Shown here: positions 15,758 to 23,583 of the stretch, piece by piece
Layout: every line of letters starts with the position of its first letter
How positions within the stretch are numbered: position 1 is the first letter of the stretch
Assembly: GCF_000482505.1 (NCBI RefSeq)
Contig: NZ_KI519444.1
Span: forward strand, 1 to 46,547
Direction: 5' to 3'
Length of the DNA stretch: 46,547 nucleotides
Source of the DNA: Leptotrichia trevisanii DSM 22070
GTDB taxonomy: Bacteria > Fusobacteriota > Fusobacteriia > Fusobacteriales > Leptotrichiaceae
Notes under the pieces: generated by a model
What the model saw: only the letters and a program-made list of their open reading frames with translations
What the model was told of the DNA's origin: nothing
Databases searched by the model: none
Translations under genes and position numbers: made by a program

Positions 15758-17557
15758 CTACAACTTACTAATTTCCACTTCCAATTTATCTAACAGAAAA
15801 TTAAACTGTTTTGCCACAGCCTCAATCGTTTCAATTCTTGATAAGTCAACTCCTGCCTTTTTAAGCTGTTCCATTGGGAAGTCATTTCCTCCTGAGCTTA
15901 ATAATTGGATGTATTTGTCTAGTGTTTGTTTTTTCTCGCTTTCATCATTTGAATTTATCATTTTTTCATATAAAATTGCTGATGAGGCAAAGCAAGTGGC
16001 GTATTGATACACGTAAAATGGCGAGTTGAAAAAGTGTGGAACTCTTGCCCAGAAAATATAGATTAAATCATCTTTTTCGATTATATCGCCGTAATATTTG
16101 TCAAACAAATCTTCCATAATTTTGCTCAAAACTTCCGCTGTGATTGGCTCTCCAGCTTCTGCCAGCTTGTGTGCCTGATATTCATAATCTGCCAGCAATG
16201 CCTGAAAATAGAAAGTTCCAACAATATTTCCAATTTCCTGCTCTAGTAATGCGATTCTTTCTTTTGGATCATTGGTATTTTCCAGCATATAGTCGAGCAG
16301 TAATCTTTCGTTAAATGTGGAAGCCACTTCTGCTACGAAAATTGTGTAGTCTGCCATCGAGAAAGGCTGATTTTCATCTGAATAAAGAGTGTGCAAGGTA
16401 TGTCCCAGTTCGTGTGCCAATGTAAATACGCTGTCTAAAGTCTTGTTGTAATTTAGAAGCATATATGGATGAACTCCGTAAACTCCAGCAGAATAGGCTC
16501 CCGTTCTTTTCCCTTTTGCCTCAAATACATCCAGCCAGCCTTCTGAAATCGCTTTTTTCATTTTTTCTACATAATTTTTTCCAAGTGGAGCAACTGAATT
16601 TAACACTATTTCCTGAGCATCATCATACTCGTATTCCTTGTCAAATTCTATTAGGTTAATTGAACCGTCAAAATTATAGTATTTTTCAAGTCCCAAAATT
16701 TTCTTTCTCAATTTTAAATATCTTTGCAATGGTTTTGTATTATTTTTCGCCGTATTGACAAGATTTAAGTAAATTTCTTCTGGAATATTGTCACTTTCCA
16801 GATGGCTTAACAAAAATGAATCGTAATTGTAGGCTTTCTTTGAAGCAATTCCTTTTTGCAAAATTGAGTTATAAATTGCCCCAATCGTATTTTTTTTCTT
16901 TTCATAAATTGTATAAAACGTCTTAAACATCAGTTTTCTGTCTTCCTGATTTCTATTTGTAGACAAAATTTTAGAATAATTGGCAGGCGTTACATCCACT
17001 TTTTCTCCAGAACTAAGCGTAACTTGAGGCCATTCCACATCCGTAACCGTAACTTCCGAATAAATGCTTCTCGGTGCTGAAAAGAATGAGCTGTAGTACG
17101 ACAGCAATTTGCTTTCCTTTTCTTCCAGAATATGCTTTTGCAACCTAAATAAATTTTTTAGTCCAAATCTATAATCATCAAATTCTTTTTTTTCAATCCA
17201 TTTTTGAATATTCTCACGATTATCAACCAGTTCTGAATTTACCCAGGACAATTCAGTAGAAACCTCCGCAAACAAAAACTGCACCTTCTGCAAATGCTCC
17301 ACAGCCTCCTTATCCGATGAGTTCAAATCCCTCGCAAGCTGAGGATACCGATACAATTTATAAGAAATCTTATCCATCTCCTCCTGCTTCTGAAAAAACT
17401 CCAACAACTTCCCTTCGTTCCCAAATTGTCCTTTAAATCCAGCCAATTCTTTTTTCAGTTCACTAACTTTCTCAAAATCCTTCTCCCAAGCTGAATAATT
17501 TTCATAAATATCCGATAAATTCCATTTATATTCCTGTTTTATTTCATTTCTTTCCAT
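15758..17557 (-). CDS. pepF: Oligoendopeptidase F (M3B metallopeptidase)
   Basis: Cytosolic zinc oligopeptidase that trims peptides of roughly 7-17 residues. The 599 residues match the family length. The zinc motif is HELGHTLHTLYS (His 382, Glu 383, His 386), with the third ligand in the following helix (VAEVASTFNERLL). Other PepF marks are the N-terminal WNLSDIYENYSAWEKDF and the C-terminal FFNSPFYVYQYATCFASS segment shaping the peptide channel. ATG 17557 has AAGGAA eight bases upstream. A promoter candidate lies at 17585-17612, so it is probably its own unit. Nothing unusual is seen. Confidence 0.95.
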   Translation of the reverse strand: MERNEIKQEYKWNLSDIYENYSAWEKDFEKVSELKKELAGFKGQFGNEGKLLEFFQKQEEMDKISYKLYRYPQLARDLNSSDKEAVEHLQKVQFLFAEVSTELSWVNSELVDNRENIQKWIEKKEFDDYRFGLKNLFRLQKHILEEKESKLLSYYSSFFSAPRSIYSEVTVTDVEWPQVTLSSGEKVDVTPANYSKILSTNRNQEDRKLMFKTFYTIYEKKKNTIGAIYNSILQKGIASKKAYNYDSFLLSHLESDNIPEEIYLNLVNTAKNNTKPLQRYLKLRKKILGLEKYYNFDGSINLIEFDKEYEYDDAQEIVLNSVAPLGKNYVEKMKKAISEGWLDVFEAKGKRTGAYSAGVYGVHPYMLLNYNKTLDSVFTLAHELGHTLHTLYSDENQPFSMADYTIFVAEVASTFNERLLLDYMLENTNDPKERIALLEQEIGNIVGTFYFQALLADYEYQAHKLAEAGEPITAEVLSKIMEDLFDKYYGDIIEKDDLIYIFWARVPHFFNSPFYVYQYATCFASSAILYEKMINSNDESEKKQTLDKYIQLLSSGGNDFPMEQLKKAGVDLSRIETIEAVAKQFNFLLDKLEVEISKL

Positions 17558-17584
17558 CTTTTCATTCCTTTTCTATTTTTTATA

Positions 17585-17612
17585 ATAATACTTTTTCAAA
17601 TCCAAATGTAAA
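17585..17612 (-). promoter_or_regulatory. Predicted promoter of pepF
   Basis: On the minus strand TTTACA (17607-17612), 16 bases, TATTAT (17585-17590); leader about 20 bases. Modest matches in an AT-rich gap. Confidence 0.35.
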
Positions 17613-17676
17613 AGTTACATATTTTCAAGCCCTAAAATTACTTAATTATCAATTTGATAAAAATTTTTTAAAAAAA

Positions 17677-17859
17677 CTATTTTTCTTTAAATTTTTCATA
17701 CAAAAATAATATCAACGCAATAGGAATTATCCAACCTGCAACTGATAAAAATACCGAAAGTGCTAATTTCAGAAATGCAATCACTGCTACAATTCCAATT
17801 GCTATTACAAGACATCTTATCAATATTTCAAAATTACTTTTTGGCGTAACATCTTTCAT
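17677..17859 (-). CDS. Small two-helix membrane protein, unknown function
   Basis: The 60-residue protein has a polar start (MKDVTPKSNFEI), two hydrophobic helices (about 12-33 and 36-54) separated by a Gly-Trp turn, and a Lys/Glu tail (YEKFKEK). No family is recognised. ATG 17859 follows GAAGGTAG at good spacing. It lies 73 bases behind ylmH and may be the last gene of the ykvA-ylmH transcript. Its function cannot be inferred. Confidence 0.7.
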   Translation of the reverse strand: MKDVTPKSNFEILIRCLVIAIGIVAVIAFLKLALSVFLSVAGWIIPIALILFLYEKFKEK

Positions 17860-17932
17860 TTTTCTACCTTCTTTCTTTAATTTAGAACATTTAAACCAAG
17901 TTCAATAAATCTATTTTTATTATTCCAAGATT

Positions 17933-18829
17933 CTAAATGTATTTCTTCACAAGTATGCGTTCCTTCCCCTTTTTCGTTTCCCCCTTATCCAAAAACAATT
18001 TATACTTCCCAAACCCTCTAATCGTAATCAAACTGCCAATTTCAAGCATTCTAGACTTATCCTTTTCTTCCACATAATCAACTAGAACCTTTCCTTTTTC
18101 AATCGGCTCAATTACCTTTGTCCGAGATAAATTTGTAATCGTTGAAACAATGCTGTCCAGACGCTTGGAGAGAACTGTAATTAACTTATTATCATATTTA
18201 TATTGCGGAAGAATATTTTTATTTTTTGTGTCAATAATTTCAATTTCACAAGATGCTTTTCCAATTTGCTTTAATTCCGAAATAATATAATCTGCAATTT
18301 TCTCTGATACTGGAATATACCCTGATATTTTCCTGCCCTCATTTTCCAAAATCAAATCTCCCATAAGTTCCCTTTTTATATTAAGACCCATAAGACTTCC
18401 TAAAAAATCCTTATGAAGATATTCACGAAATCTTGAATCTATTGATATTTTTAACAATTTATTTGGAAATTGAAAACTATTCTCATTAAACTCATTATTA
18501 CAATCCGCATAATCTTCAAATTTTTCATCATCTTGTACCAAACTTTTGTCATTTTTTCCAAAATTATCATAAACATCTCTATTTCCAGCTACAAAACTAT
18601 CAGGCACAAATGCAATTTGCCGTCTATCACTATCTGCAAAAACTCCATCACAAATAACATTAAGTCCATCCATCCTTTTCCCCAGTTTCTTCCAAAAATT
18701 CGGCGTATAAAACTCCTCAGTAAAGCTCACAATCTCATATTCCTTCGCCACTTCATAAGAATTATACAATTTACTAGCCAAATACTCCATTTCTTTTGGA
18801 AATTGCCTCAAAAAATTTTCTTTTTTCAT
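17933..18829 (-). CDS. ylmH: YlmH-family RNA-binding protein with S4 domain
   Basis: YlmH proteins bind RNA through a C-terminal S4 domain; in Firmicutes they act on stalled ribosomes carrying peptidyl-tRNA on the 50S subunit and are encoded near division genes. This 298-residue protein shows the family parts: N-terminal region with FYTPNFW and IAFVPDS, the middle domain with the signature FLGSLMGLNIKRELMGDLIL (about residues 145-164), and an S4 domain from about 215 (LDSIVSTITNLSRTKVIEPI, GKVLVDY, IGSLITIRGFGKYKL). It is 12 bases downstream of the YkvA-family gene, so the two are cotranscribed. It lacks the usual sepF/divIVA neighbours. A rescue role is inferred from the family. Confidence 0.88.
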   Translation of the reverse strand: MKKENFLRQFPKEMEYLASKLYNSYEVAKEYEIVSFTEEFYTPNFWKKLGKRMDGLNVICDGVFADSDRRQIAFVPDSFVAGNRDVYDNFGKNDKSLVQDDEKFEDYADCNNEFNENSFQFPNKLLKISIDSRFREYLHKDFLGSLMGLNIKRELMGDLILENEGRKISGYIPVSEKIADYIISELKQIGKASCEIEIIDTKNKNILPQYKYDNKLITVLSKRLDSIVSTITNLSRTKVIEPIEKGKVLVDYVEEKDKSRMLEIGSLITIRGFGKYKLFLDKGETKKGKERILVKKYI

Positions 18830-18841
18830 ATTTCTCCATTC

Positions 18842-19249
18842 TTAATCCTCATTCACAACTTGTAAATTATCCCAATCTACATTTCTGTCCTTCTCTTCCC
18901 TTTTCTTCTGAAGCTCAAATTTTTCATATTCAGAAATCAAACTTCCCAGCTTTGAAATCACATACGCCACAACACCTATATCATCACCAAACCCAATAAT
19001 TGGCAAAATATCAGGCACCGCATCAATCGTAGAAATCACATAAATAATCGCTCCAATAATTTTTACCTTATCCATCGTTGGAATCTTAAATTCCCCTCTT
19101 TTGTCCGCTTGCAACATTCTCACAAGAAGTCCAAACTTTGATGCAACTGCTCCTAAATTATTTTTCAACTTTCCAGCCTTTTTCAAATCTTCTGCTGTAA
19201 TATTTGTTTTTTTATATTTCTCATATAATTTTTTCGCTCTTTTTAACAT
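18842..19249 (-). CDS. YkvA/DUF1232-family membrane protein
   Basis: DUF1232 (YkvA-like) protein of 135 residues. The diagnostic stretch is YVISTIDAVPDILPIIGFGD (about residues 71-90) with the DxxPDxxPxxGxxDD pattern inside a hydrophobic hairpin; the N-terminal third is basic and helical and the C-terminus is charged. Family members are membrane associated with unknown function. ATG 19249 has AAGGGGG nine bases upstream and an excellent promoter at 19289-19317. It precedes ylmH by 12 bases, which hints at a shared condition of expression but not at a shared mechanism. Confidence 0.87.
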   Translation of the reverse strand: MLKRAKKLYEKYKKTNITAEDLKKAGKLKNNLGAVASKFGLLVRMLQADKRGEFKIPTMDKVKIIGAIIYVISTIDAVPDILPIIGFGDDIGVVAYVISKLGSLISEYEKFELQKKREEKDRNVDWDNLQVVNED

Positions 19250-19288
19250 AATTTTCCCCCTTTCGTAAATGAAACTTTTGGTAACCTA

Positions 19289-19317
19289 ATTATACTAAAA
19301 AATTTCTTACAATTCAA
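19289..19317 (-). promoter_or_regulatory. Strong predicted promoter of the ykvA-ylmH unit
   Basis: On the minus strand TTGAAT (19312-19317), 17 bases, TATAAT (19289-19294). Transcript start near 19282, leader about 33 bases. Confidence 0.65.
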
Positions 19318-19349
19318 CTTAAATAATTATGGATTATTTTAATTAAATT

Positions 19350-19375
19350 ATAAAAGCTCCGCCAGTTTATTAAAA
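19350..19375. repeat. End fragment of the dispersed structured repeat
   Basis: ATAAAAGCTCCGCCAGTTTATT (22 bases from 19350, quoted here in two parts: ATAAAAGCTCC and GCCAGTTTATT) matches the inverted sequence at 14982-15003 with one change, and a few more A follow in both. This is the CGGAG end of copy A without the rest of the element. It lies in the 19250-19532 gap, which otherwise holds the ykvA promoter and a terminator. Confidence 0.5.
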
Positions 19376-19435
19376 CTAAAAAGTTTATTTTATTAAAGAA
19401 AAAACATTTATTATAAATTTGAATATAAATAAAAT

Positions 19436-19482
19436 AAAAAAAGTGATATTTAAAAGTTTAAAACTCTATACATCACTTTTTT
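19436..19482. terminator. Terminator after the first GNAT module
   Basis: Arms AAAAAAGTGAT (19437-19447) and ATCACTTTTTT (19472-19482), 11 pairs, loop 24 bases. T runs exist on both strands, so it could act both ways; only the minus-strand GNAT gene ends into it. Confidence 0.65.
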
Positions 19483-19532
19483 AAATTCTTATAATTTTAT
19501 CCATTTAATCTCAATAGTAAATTCAATATACT

Positions 19533-20105
19533 TCATTTAAGTTCCATTATCATTACTTTCAATCCTTCATCAGAAATAATATGCTCCAAAAGTTTAAATC
19601 CAAAATCTCTATAAAAATTAATCAATCTAGATTCATTCTGACATTCCAACCAGACATATTTAGTATTTATCAATTCCTTTATCTTCAATAACAAATTATA
19701 TGCCGAAGTTAGTAAACCTTTTCCTGTAATTTTTTTCAAAATATCATCTGAATAATTTTTCCCCAGTTGTCCCAACAAAAAACTACTTGTCATCAAATCG
19801 CCATTTCTTAATACACTTCCGCTATTACTCAGTTTCTTTTGCTGTGTTTTTGAAAGCACATTCAATTCTTCTTTTGAAAGAATTAAACTTCTATTTGCAA
19901 TTGTAAAATATCCTAACATTTCTTCAATATTATCATCAAATATTAAATGGGTTGTAGAAACACATGATTTTTCGAATCTAATAGATTTTTCTTGTAAAAA
20001 TATTTCTATATCATTTTTAGGATAAACTGAGATACTTTTAAATTTTTTTAATTCTTTTATAACATCTAGTTCGTCATATTTATTCAATAACTCCTGTAAC
20101 CTCAT
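19533..20105 (-). CDS. GNAT-family acetyltransferase, probable toxin of a toxin-antitoxin pair (module 1)
   Basis: N-acetyltransferase fold of about 190 residues. Visible elements: substrate-side strand STTHLIFDD followed by MLGYFTIANR, the acyl-CoA region GQLGKNYSDDILKKITGKGLL (about residues 113-133, here read in two parts, GQLGKNYS and ITGKGLL), and the C-terminal motif NESRLINFYRDFGFKLL. This arrangement matches GNAT toxins of the TacT/AtaT type, which acetylate aminoacyl-tRNA; toxicity is inferred. It overlaps the end of the small upstream gene (20080-20292) by 26 bases, a common toxin-antitoxin layout. ATG 20105 was chosen; a TTG at 20114 is possible. A close paralogue lies at 20440-21003. 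A terminator follows at 19436-19482. Confidence 0.75.
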   Translation of the reverse strand: MRLQELLNKYDELDVIKELKKFKSISVYPKNDIEIFLQEKSIRFEKSCVSTTHLIFDDNIEEMLGYFTIANRSLILSKEELNVLSKTQQKKLSNSGSVLRNGDLMTSSFLLGQLGKNYSDDILKKITGKGLLTSAYNLLLKIKELINTKYVWLECQNESRLINFYRDFGFKLLEHIISDEGLKVMIMELK

Positions 20106-20292
20106 TCTCTTCAATTGCTATTTCCCCTTTTTTTCTCAATTTAAATTTTTTACCTATTTCTTCTATATCAGCTTCCTCGCATTTCAAATCCTCATTTTTA
20201 TTTACAGTAAATCCTTCTTCCATCATTTTAATCAGCTCTTCAGCCGCTTCCTTATTCAATTCTAAATTTTTGAAAAAACTGCTTGTAGCCAT
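20080..20292 (-). CDS. Putative antitoxin of GNAT module 1
   Basis: The 70-residue acidic protein begins MATSSFFKNLELNKEAAEEL and continues with a Glu/Lys-rich chain ending in EENEVTGVIE. The N-terminal pattern (MAT-S-F-K near the start, then a Glu-Ala-Ala helix) recurs in small proteins placed immediately before GNAT genes in other low-GC bacteria, from memory; I see no ribbon-helix-helix or helix-turn-helix motif. ATG 20292 is preceded by AAGGGGTG and a promoter at 20331-20359. It overlaps the GNAT gene by 26 bases. Its homologue at 21039-21194 is shorter. Antitoxin function is inferred from position and size. Confidence 0.65.
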   Translation of the reverse strand: MATSSFFKNLELNKEAAEELIKMMEEGFTVNKNEDLKCEEADIEEIGKKFKLRKKGEIAIEENEVTGVIE

Positions 20293-20330
20293 AACTATCA
20301 CCCCTTATCTTTTATTTCTTAATTAATATA

Positions 20331-20359
20331 ATTATACCACATAAGAAATAAAATTTCCA
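20331..20359 (-). promoter_or_regulatory. Predicted promoter of GNAT module 1
   Basis: On the minus strand TGGAAA (20354-20359), 17 bases, TATAAT (20331-20336), about 38 bases before the antitoxin-like start. It gives module 1 its own expression despite lying behind module 2. Confidence 0.5.
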
Positions 20360-20393
20360 CAAAATTTTAAAAAATAGTTAAAAAAATTAATAC

Positions 20394-20422
20394 AAAAAAG
20401 GAACTGTATACTAACAATTCCT
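20394..20422 (-). terminator. Terminator between the two GNAT modules
   Basis: On the minus strand AGGAATTG (20415-20422) and CAGTTCCT (20399-20406) pair with one G-U, 8-base loop, followed by TTTTTTG. It ends the gltX/module 2 transcript. Confidence 0.7.
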
Positions 20423-20439
20423 CTTTTAGTAAAAATTTA

Positions 20440-21003
20440 TTATATTTTCATAAACATAACTTTTAAATCATTTTCAAATCCATCAATTAAGTCAAAGCCA
20501 AATTCTTTATAAAAATTTATCAACTTACTATTATTTTCACATTCTAACCAAATATATTTCACATTGACTAATTTTTTTGCTTCCAATAACAATATCCAGA
20601 TTTCGTTTAACAAATCTTTTCCTGTAATTTTTTCGCCTTTTATTTCTTGTGAAAAATTTATTCCCAATTGCCCAATCAAATAACTGTTAATTTCATAACT
20701 TCCATCTTTTTTTATATTTGAACTTTGTCCTATTTTTTTTAATTTTGTTTTTGAAAAAGTCTTTACAACTTCCTTAGGAATATTTAATTTTTTATTTGCA
20801 ATAGAAAAATATCCTACTAATTCATTATTTTCATTTATTAATAAATGTGTAGTTGAAAGTGTCTTTTTTTCAAATTCAATAGCATTATTATGTAAAAAAT
20901 ATTCAACTTCATTTGTTGTTGCAAAATTACTTTTGAAAGTTTTTAAAAATTTTTCAATTTTTTCTATTTGATTCTCTGATTCTAATAATTTTTGTAACCC
21001 CAC
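20440..21003 (-). CDS. GNAT-family acetyltransferase, probable toxin (module 2, paralogue of module 1)
   Basis: Clear paralogue of the module 1 GNAT protein over its full length. Shared landmarks: LQKLLES near the start, STTHLLINENNELVGYFSIA, LIGQLGINFSQE, ITGKDLL, and YIWLECENNSKLINFYKEFG. All GNAT core elements are present, so the enzyme looks intact. The frame extends upstream to GTG 21027 and TTG 21018; GTG 21003 is preferred because it aligns with the ATG of module 1, but the ribosome site is weak for every choice. The small antitoxin-like gene lies immediately upstream (36 bases), and gltX before that, so this pair probably shares the gltX transcript. A terminator follows at 20394-20422. 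Confidence 0.72.
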   Translation of the reverse strand: MGLQKLLESENQIEKIEKFLKTFKSNFATTNEVEYFLHNNAIEFEKKTLSTTHLLINENNELVGYFSIANKKLNIPKEVVKTFSKTKLKKIGQSSNIKKDGSYEINSYLIGQLGINFSQEIKGEKITGKDLLNEIWILLLEAKKLVNVKYIWLECENNSKLINFYKEFGFDLIDGFENDLKVMFMKI

Positions 21004-21038
21004 TCTTTCTATACTCAATTTCCTCACCTTTTAACTAA

Positions 21039-21194
21039 TTATTTTAAAATTTCTTTTATTCTTTTACTACTTTGTATTTCTTTAACATTTGAAGTCAGAT
21101 TTTTTTTTGTTGTTTTCTTATCCATTATTTTAAAAAAATTATTTGCGGCTTCATTTGTAAATATTAAATCTTTTTTAAAACTTTTTGTTGCCAT
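21039..21194 (-). CDS. Short antitoxin-like protein of GNAT module 2 (51 residues)
   Basis: ATG 21194 to TAA 21039-21041. The product starts MATKSFKKDLIFTNEAANNF, matching the module 1 protein (MATSSFFKNLELNKEAAEEL) position by position for about 23 residues, then diverges into a short Lys-rich tail (KRIKEILK), whereas the module 1 protein is longer and acidic. A good ribosome site (GGGAGG) stands seven bases upstream and the gltX stop is only 25 bases away. It may be a naturally short antitoxin or a truncated one. Function is inferred from its homologue and position. Confidence 0.6.
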   Translation of the reverse strand: MATKSFKKDLIFTNEAANNFFKIMDKKTTKKNLTSNVKEIQSSKRIKEILK

Positions 21195-21219
21195 AACTAA
21201 CCTCCCAAAATATAAAATA

Positions 21220-22731
21220 CTATTTTAAATTTCCTAAAATATTATTTATTCTAGCCAACGTTCTTTCTTTCCCAATAACTGCGATTACCGTGTACAAATC
21301 CGCTCCTCTGGCTTTTCCTGTAATAACTGCCCTAAGTGGCATCAATACTGCTGCTGGGCCTTCTCCTATTTCATCTTGCAGTTCGTGAAGGATTTGTTTT
21401 GCTTCGTCTTCTGAAATTTCTTCATTTAATTTATTGATTTTTTCAATAAACATTTGAATGGATTTTTTACCAGTTTCTGTTTCAAGTGAAGAAGTTAATC
21501 TTTCAATTGATTTTCTTTCTTTTTTATTCATTCCTTCTTCAATTATTGGCAATTCAAATTCATCTTCAAAATAAATTGCTGCATTTACTGGCAGCTCTTT
21601 TAATGTCTGTGAACCTTCCCTTGTAATTTCCACAATTCTTTTTAATTTTGAAAATTCTTCATCTGGCAAGTTTTCATTTTCATAATAACCAGCTTGCACA
21701 AAATATGGAATAGCCAATTTTGTCAATTCATCCAAATCCTTTAATCTCATGTGATGATTGTTTACCCATCCTAATTTAACCAAGTCAAACACAGGCCCTC
21801 CAAGAGAAATTTTATCAAATGAGAAATTTTGTATCATTTCATCAATAGTAAAAATTTCCTTGTTTTCTCCAAAGCTCCATCCCATAAGTGCAAGGAAGTT
21901 TAGAAGCCCTTCTTTCAAATAACCTTCTTCTCTGTAATAGTTCAACGAAACTGGATTTTTTCTCTTAGAAATTTTAGTCTTATCCGCATTTCTTAAAAGT
22001 GGCATATGATACCATTTAGGCTCATCCCATCCAAATGCTTTGTATAACTGAATATGCTTAGGCGTAGAAGAAATCCACTCTTCTGCTCTTATAACGTGAG
22101 TTATCCCCATCAAATGATCATCAACAATATTTGCCAAATGATAAGTTGGGAATCCATCAGATTTTAACAACACTTGATCATCAATTTTACTATTCTCAAA
22201 TCTAATTTCTCCTCTTAATCCATCATTTACAATAGTTTCTCCTTCATAAGGCATTTTAAGTCTAATAACATAAGGCTCTCCAGCCGCTAATTTTGCTTCC
22301 ACTTCTTCTTTTGACAAGTTTCTGCAATGCCCGTCGTATCCTGGTGCTTGTTTCATAGCTGCTTGTCTTTCTCTTAATTTTTGCAATCTTTCAGCAGTAC
22401 AGAAACAATAATATGCTTCCCCTTTTTCCACCAATTGTTCAGCATAATTCTTATAAATCGAAAATCTTTCCGATTGTCTATAAGGCCCAGCTTTTCCCCC
22501 AACATCTGGACCTTCATCATAATTTAGCCCAAGCCATTTCATCGCATCAAAAATCTGCTGTTCTGAATCTCCTGAAAATCTGGTTCTATCCGTATCTTCT
22601 ATTCTTAAAATAAAATCTCCACCATTATGTTTTACAAACGCATAATTAAATAGTCCAATGTAGGCAGTTCCTACGTGTGGATCTCCAGTTGGAGACGGTG
22701 CTATTCTAACTCTTACTTTTTTTTCTGACAT
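21220..22731 (-). CDS. gltX: Glutamyl-tRNA synthetase
   Basis: Class I aminoacyl-tRNA synthetase that charges tRNA-Glu; in bacteria lacking glutaminyl-tRNA synthetase it also charges tRNA-Gln for later amidation. About 503 residues, typical. The nucleotide-binding motif is [14 protein letters not shown] (HIGH-type, PHVG) near the N-terminus, and the KMSKS-type loop is KISKRKNP (about residue 250). [12 protein letters not shown] and [10 protein letters not shown] are further GluRS marks; the C-terminal helical anticodon domain is complete. ATG 22731 is preferred; ATG 22743 has GGAG only one base away, too close for use. Module 2 of the GNAT pair follows after 25 bases. Confidence 0.96.
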   Translation of the reverse strand: MSEKKVRVRIAPSPTGDPHVGTAYIGLFNYAFVKHNGGDFILRIEDTDRTRFSGDSEQQIFDAMKWLGLNYDEGPDVGGKAGPYRQSERFSIYKNYAEQLVEKGEAYYCFCTAERLQKLRERQAAMKQAPGYDGHCRNLSKEEVEAKLAAGEPYVIRLKMPYEGETIVNDGLRGEIRFENSKIDDQVLLKSDGFPTYHLANIVDDHLMGITHVIRAEEWISSTPKHIQLYKAFGWDEPKWYHMPLLRNADKTKISKRKNPVSLNYYREEGYLKEGLLNFLALMGWSFGENKEIFTIDEMIQNFSFDKISLGGPVFDLVKLGWVNNHHMRLKDLDELTKLAIPYFVQAGYYENENLPDEEFSKLKRIVEITREGSQTLKELPVNAAIYFEDEFELPIIEEGMNKKERKSIERLTSSLETETGKKSIQMFIEKINKLNEEISEDEAKQILHELQDEIGEGPAAVLMPLRAVITGKARGADLYTVIAVIGKERTLARINNILGNLK

Positions 22732-22817
22732 TTTTACTTTCATTCTCCTATTCTATTCTTTTTTATTTGCTTATATTATATAATAAAATTTAACTTACTG
22801 CAACTTGCTATAAAAAA

Positions 22818-22928
22818 TTATTGATTTTTATATTCTTTGTCTGGTACTACATCTTCTTTTAAATATTTACCAACTTCTTCCAATTTTTTCTTTACTTCAT
22901 CTGCAGTTATTCCATATTTTTCGAATCT
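22818..22928 (-). pseudogene. Possible 3' remnant of a small gene
   Basis: A stretch upstream of gltX reads, without a start codon, RFEKYGITADEVKKKLEEVG and ends DKEYKNQ before TAA at 22818-22820; it has a protein-like amphipathic composition unlike the surrounding A/T-rich spacer. A stop precedes it in frame, and a neighbouring frame reads GDLIVRDSKNME just upstream, so a frameshift or deletion is possible. No family is recognised. The surrounding gap 22744-23009 is otherwise empty. Confidence 0.35.
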
Positions 22929-23009
22929 CTAACTATCAAGTCGCCATTATCCTTATTTTATTTATTTTTTTCGCAGGAAAATATAGATAACAGCAGTATT
23001 CAATTATAA

Positions 23010-23164
23010 GAGGGTGTCTCATAAGTCAGAAATAATTTTACTAACATAAATGTTATATATTTTCAAAAATCAACAGATATTATTTTTATTGATTTTATAA
23101 ATATAGTAAAATATATAAAATTTATGATTTAGTAATTTTATTTATCTTATAAGACAGCCCCCCT
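23010..23164. mobile_element. MITE-like element with imperfect terminal inverted repeats
   Basis: About 155 bases bounded by long imperfect inverted repeats: left GAGGGTGTCTCATAAG onward (23010-23051), right, read on the minus strand, GGGGCTGTCTTATAAG onward (23121-23164). They match over about 40 bases, including ATTTTACTAA / AAATTACTAA and CATAAAT. The centre is about 70 bases of A/T with no frame. The ends resemble IS termini beginning GGGCTGTCTCATAAG, so a non-autonomous derivative of an IS is likely. No clear target duplication was found. It abuts the yjdF stop, where it may also act as a terminator. Confidence 0.6.
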
Positions 23165-23166
23165 TC

Positions 23167-23583
23167 TTATCTTCCTCTATGTTTCTTTTTCTTTTTCTCC
23201 TGTTTCAATAAAAATTTTTTCTGTTTTTCAAGTTCTTTTTCTTGTTTTGTTTTAACTTTCCGTTCCCTTTTATTCTCTTCGTGTTGTAATTTTAAAATTT
23301 CTTCCGATTTTTTCAAAAATTTTTTACTTTGAAGCTCTTTTTTTATTTCCCTTTGTCTACGTTTTGGATTTTTGGCTTTCTCATTAAAATTTGACTTCAT
23401 TTCATTACTAAATCGAAGATTATAAAACTTTTTTAATATAAAATCATAAATTTCATATTCTTTAGGTTCCGAACCAAAAGTTACTTTACAAACTGATAAA
23501 TTATCATTTTCAAAATTTTCAAAAATTCCTACCCAAAAAGGATTTTCAAAAAAAACTGTCAATTTTCCTGAAATCTTTCTCAT
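23167..23583 (-). CDS. yjdF: YjdF family protein (DUF2992)
   Basis: The 138-residue protein matches the YjdF/DUF2992 family: KLTVFFENPFWVGIFE at the N-terminus, VTFGSEPKEYEIYDFIL in the middle, LRFS, then a very basic Lys/Arg/Glu tail (about 75-138, including NPKRRQREIKKE) with coiled-coil character. In Firmicutes yjdF genes stand behind the yjdF (azaaromatic-sensing) riboswitch; the protein function is unknown, possibly handling toxic aromatic compounds. ATG 23583 has the strong ribosome site AAGGAGGC (23591-23598). The leader contains an exact complement of that site (see 23584-23690). The MITE-like element follows at once. Function beyond family membership is not known. Confidence 0.85.
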   Translation of the reverse strand: MRKISGKLTVFFENPFWVGIFENFENDNLSVCKVTFGSEPKEYEIYDFILKKFYNLRFSNEMKSNFNEKAKNPKRRQREIKKELQSKKFLKKSEEILKLQHEENKRERKVKTKQEKELEKQKKFLLKQEKKKKKHRGR

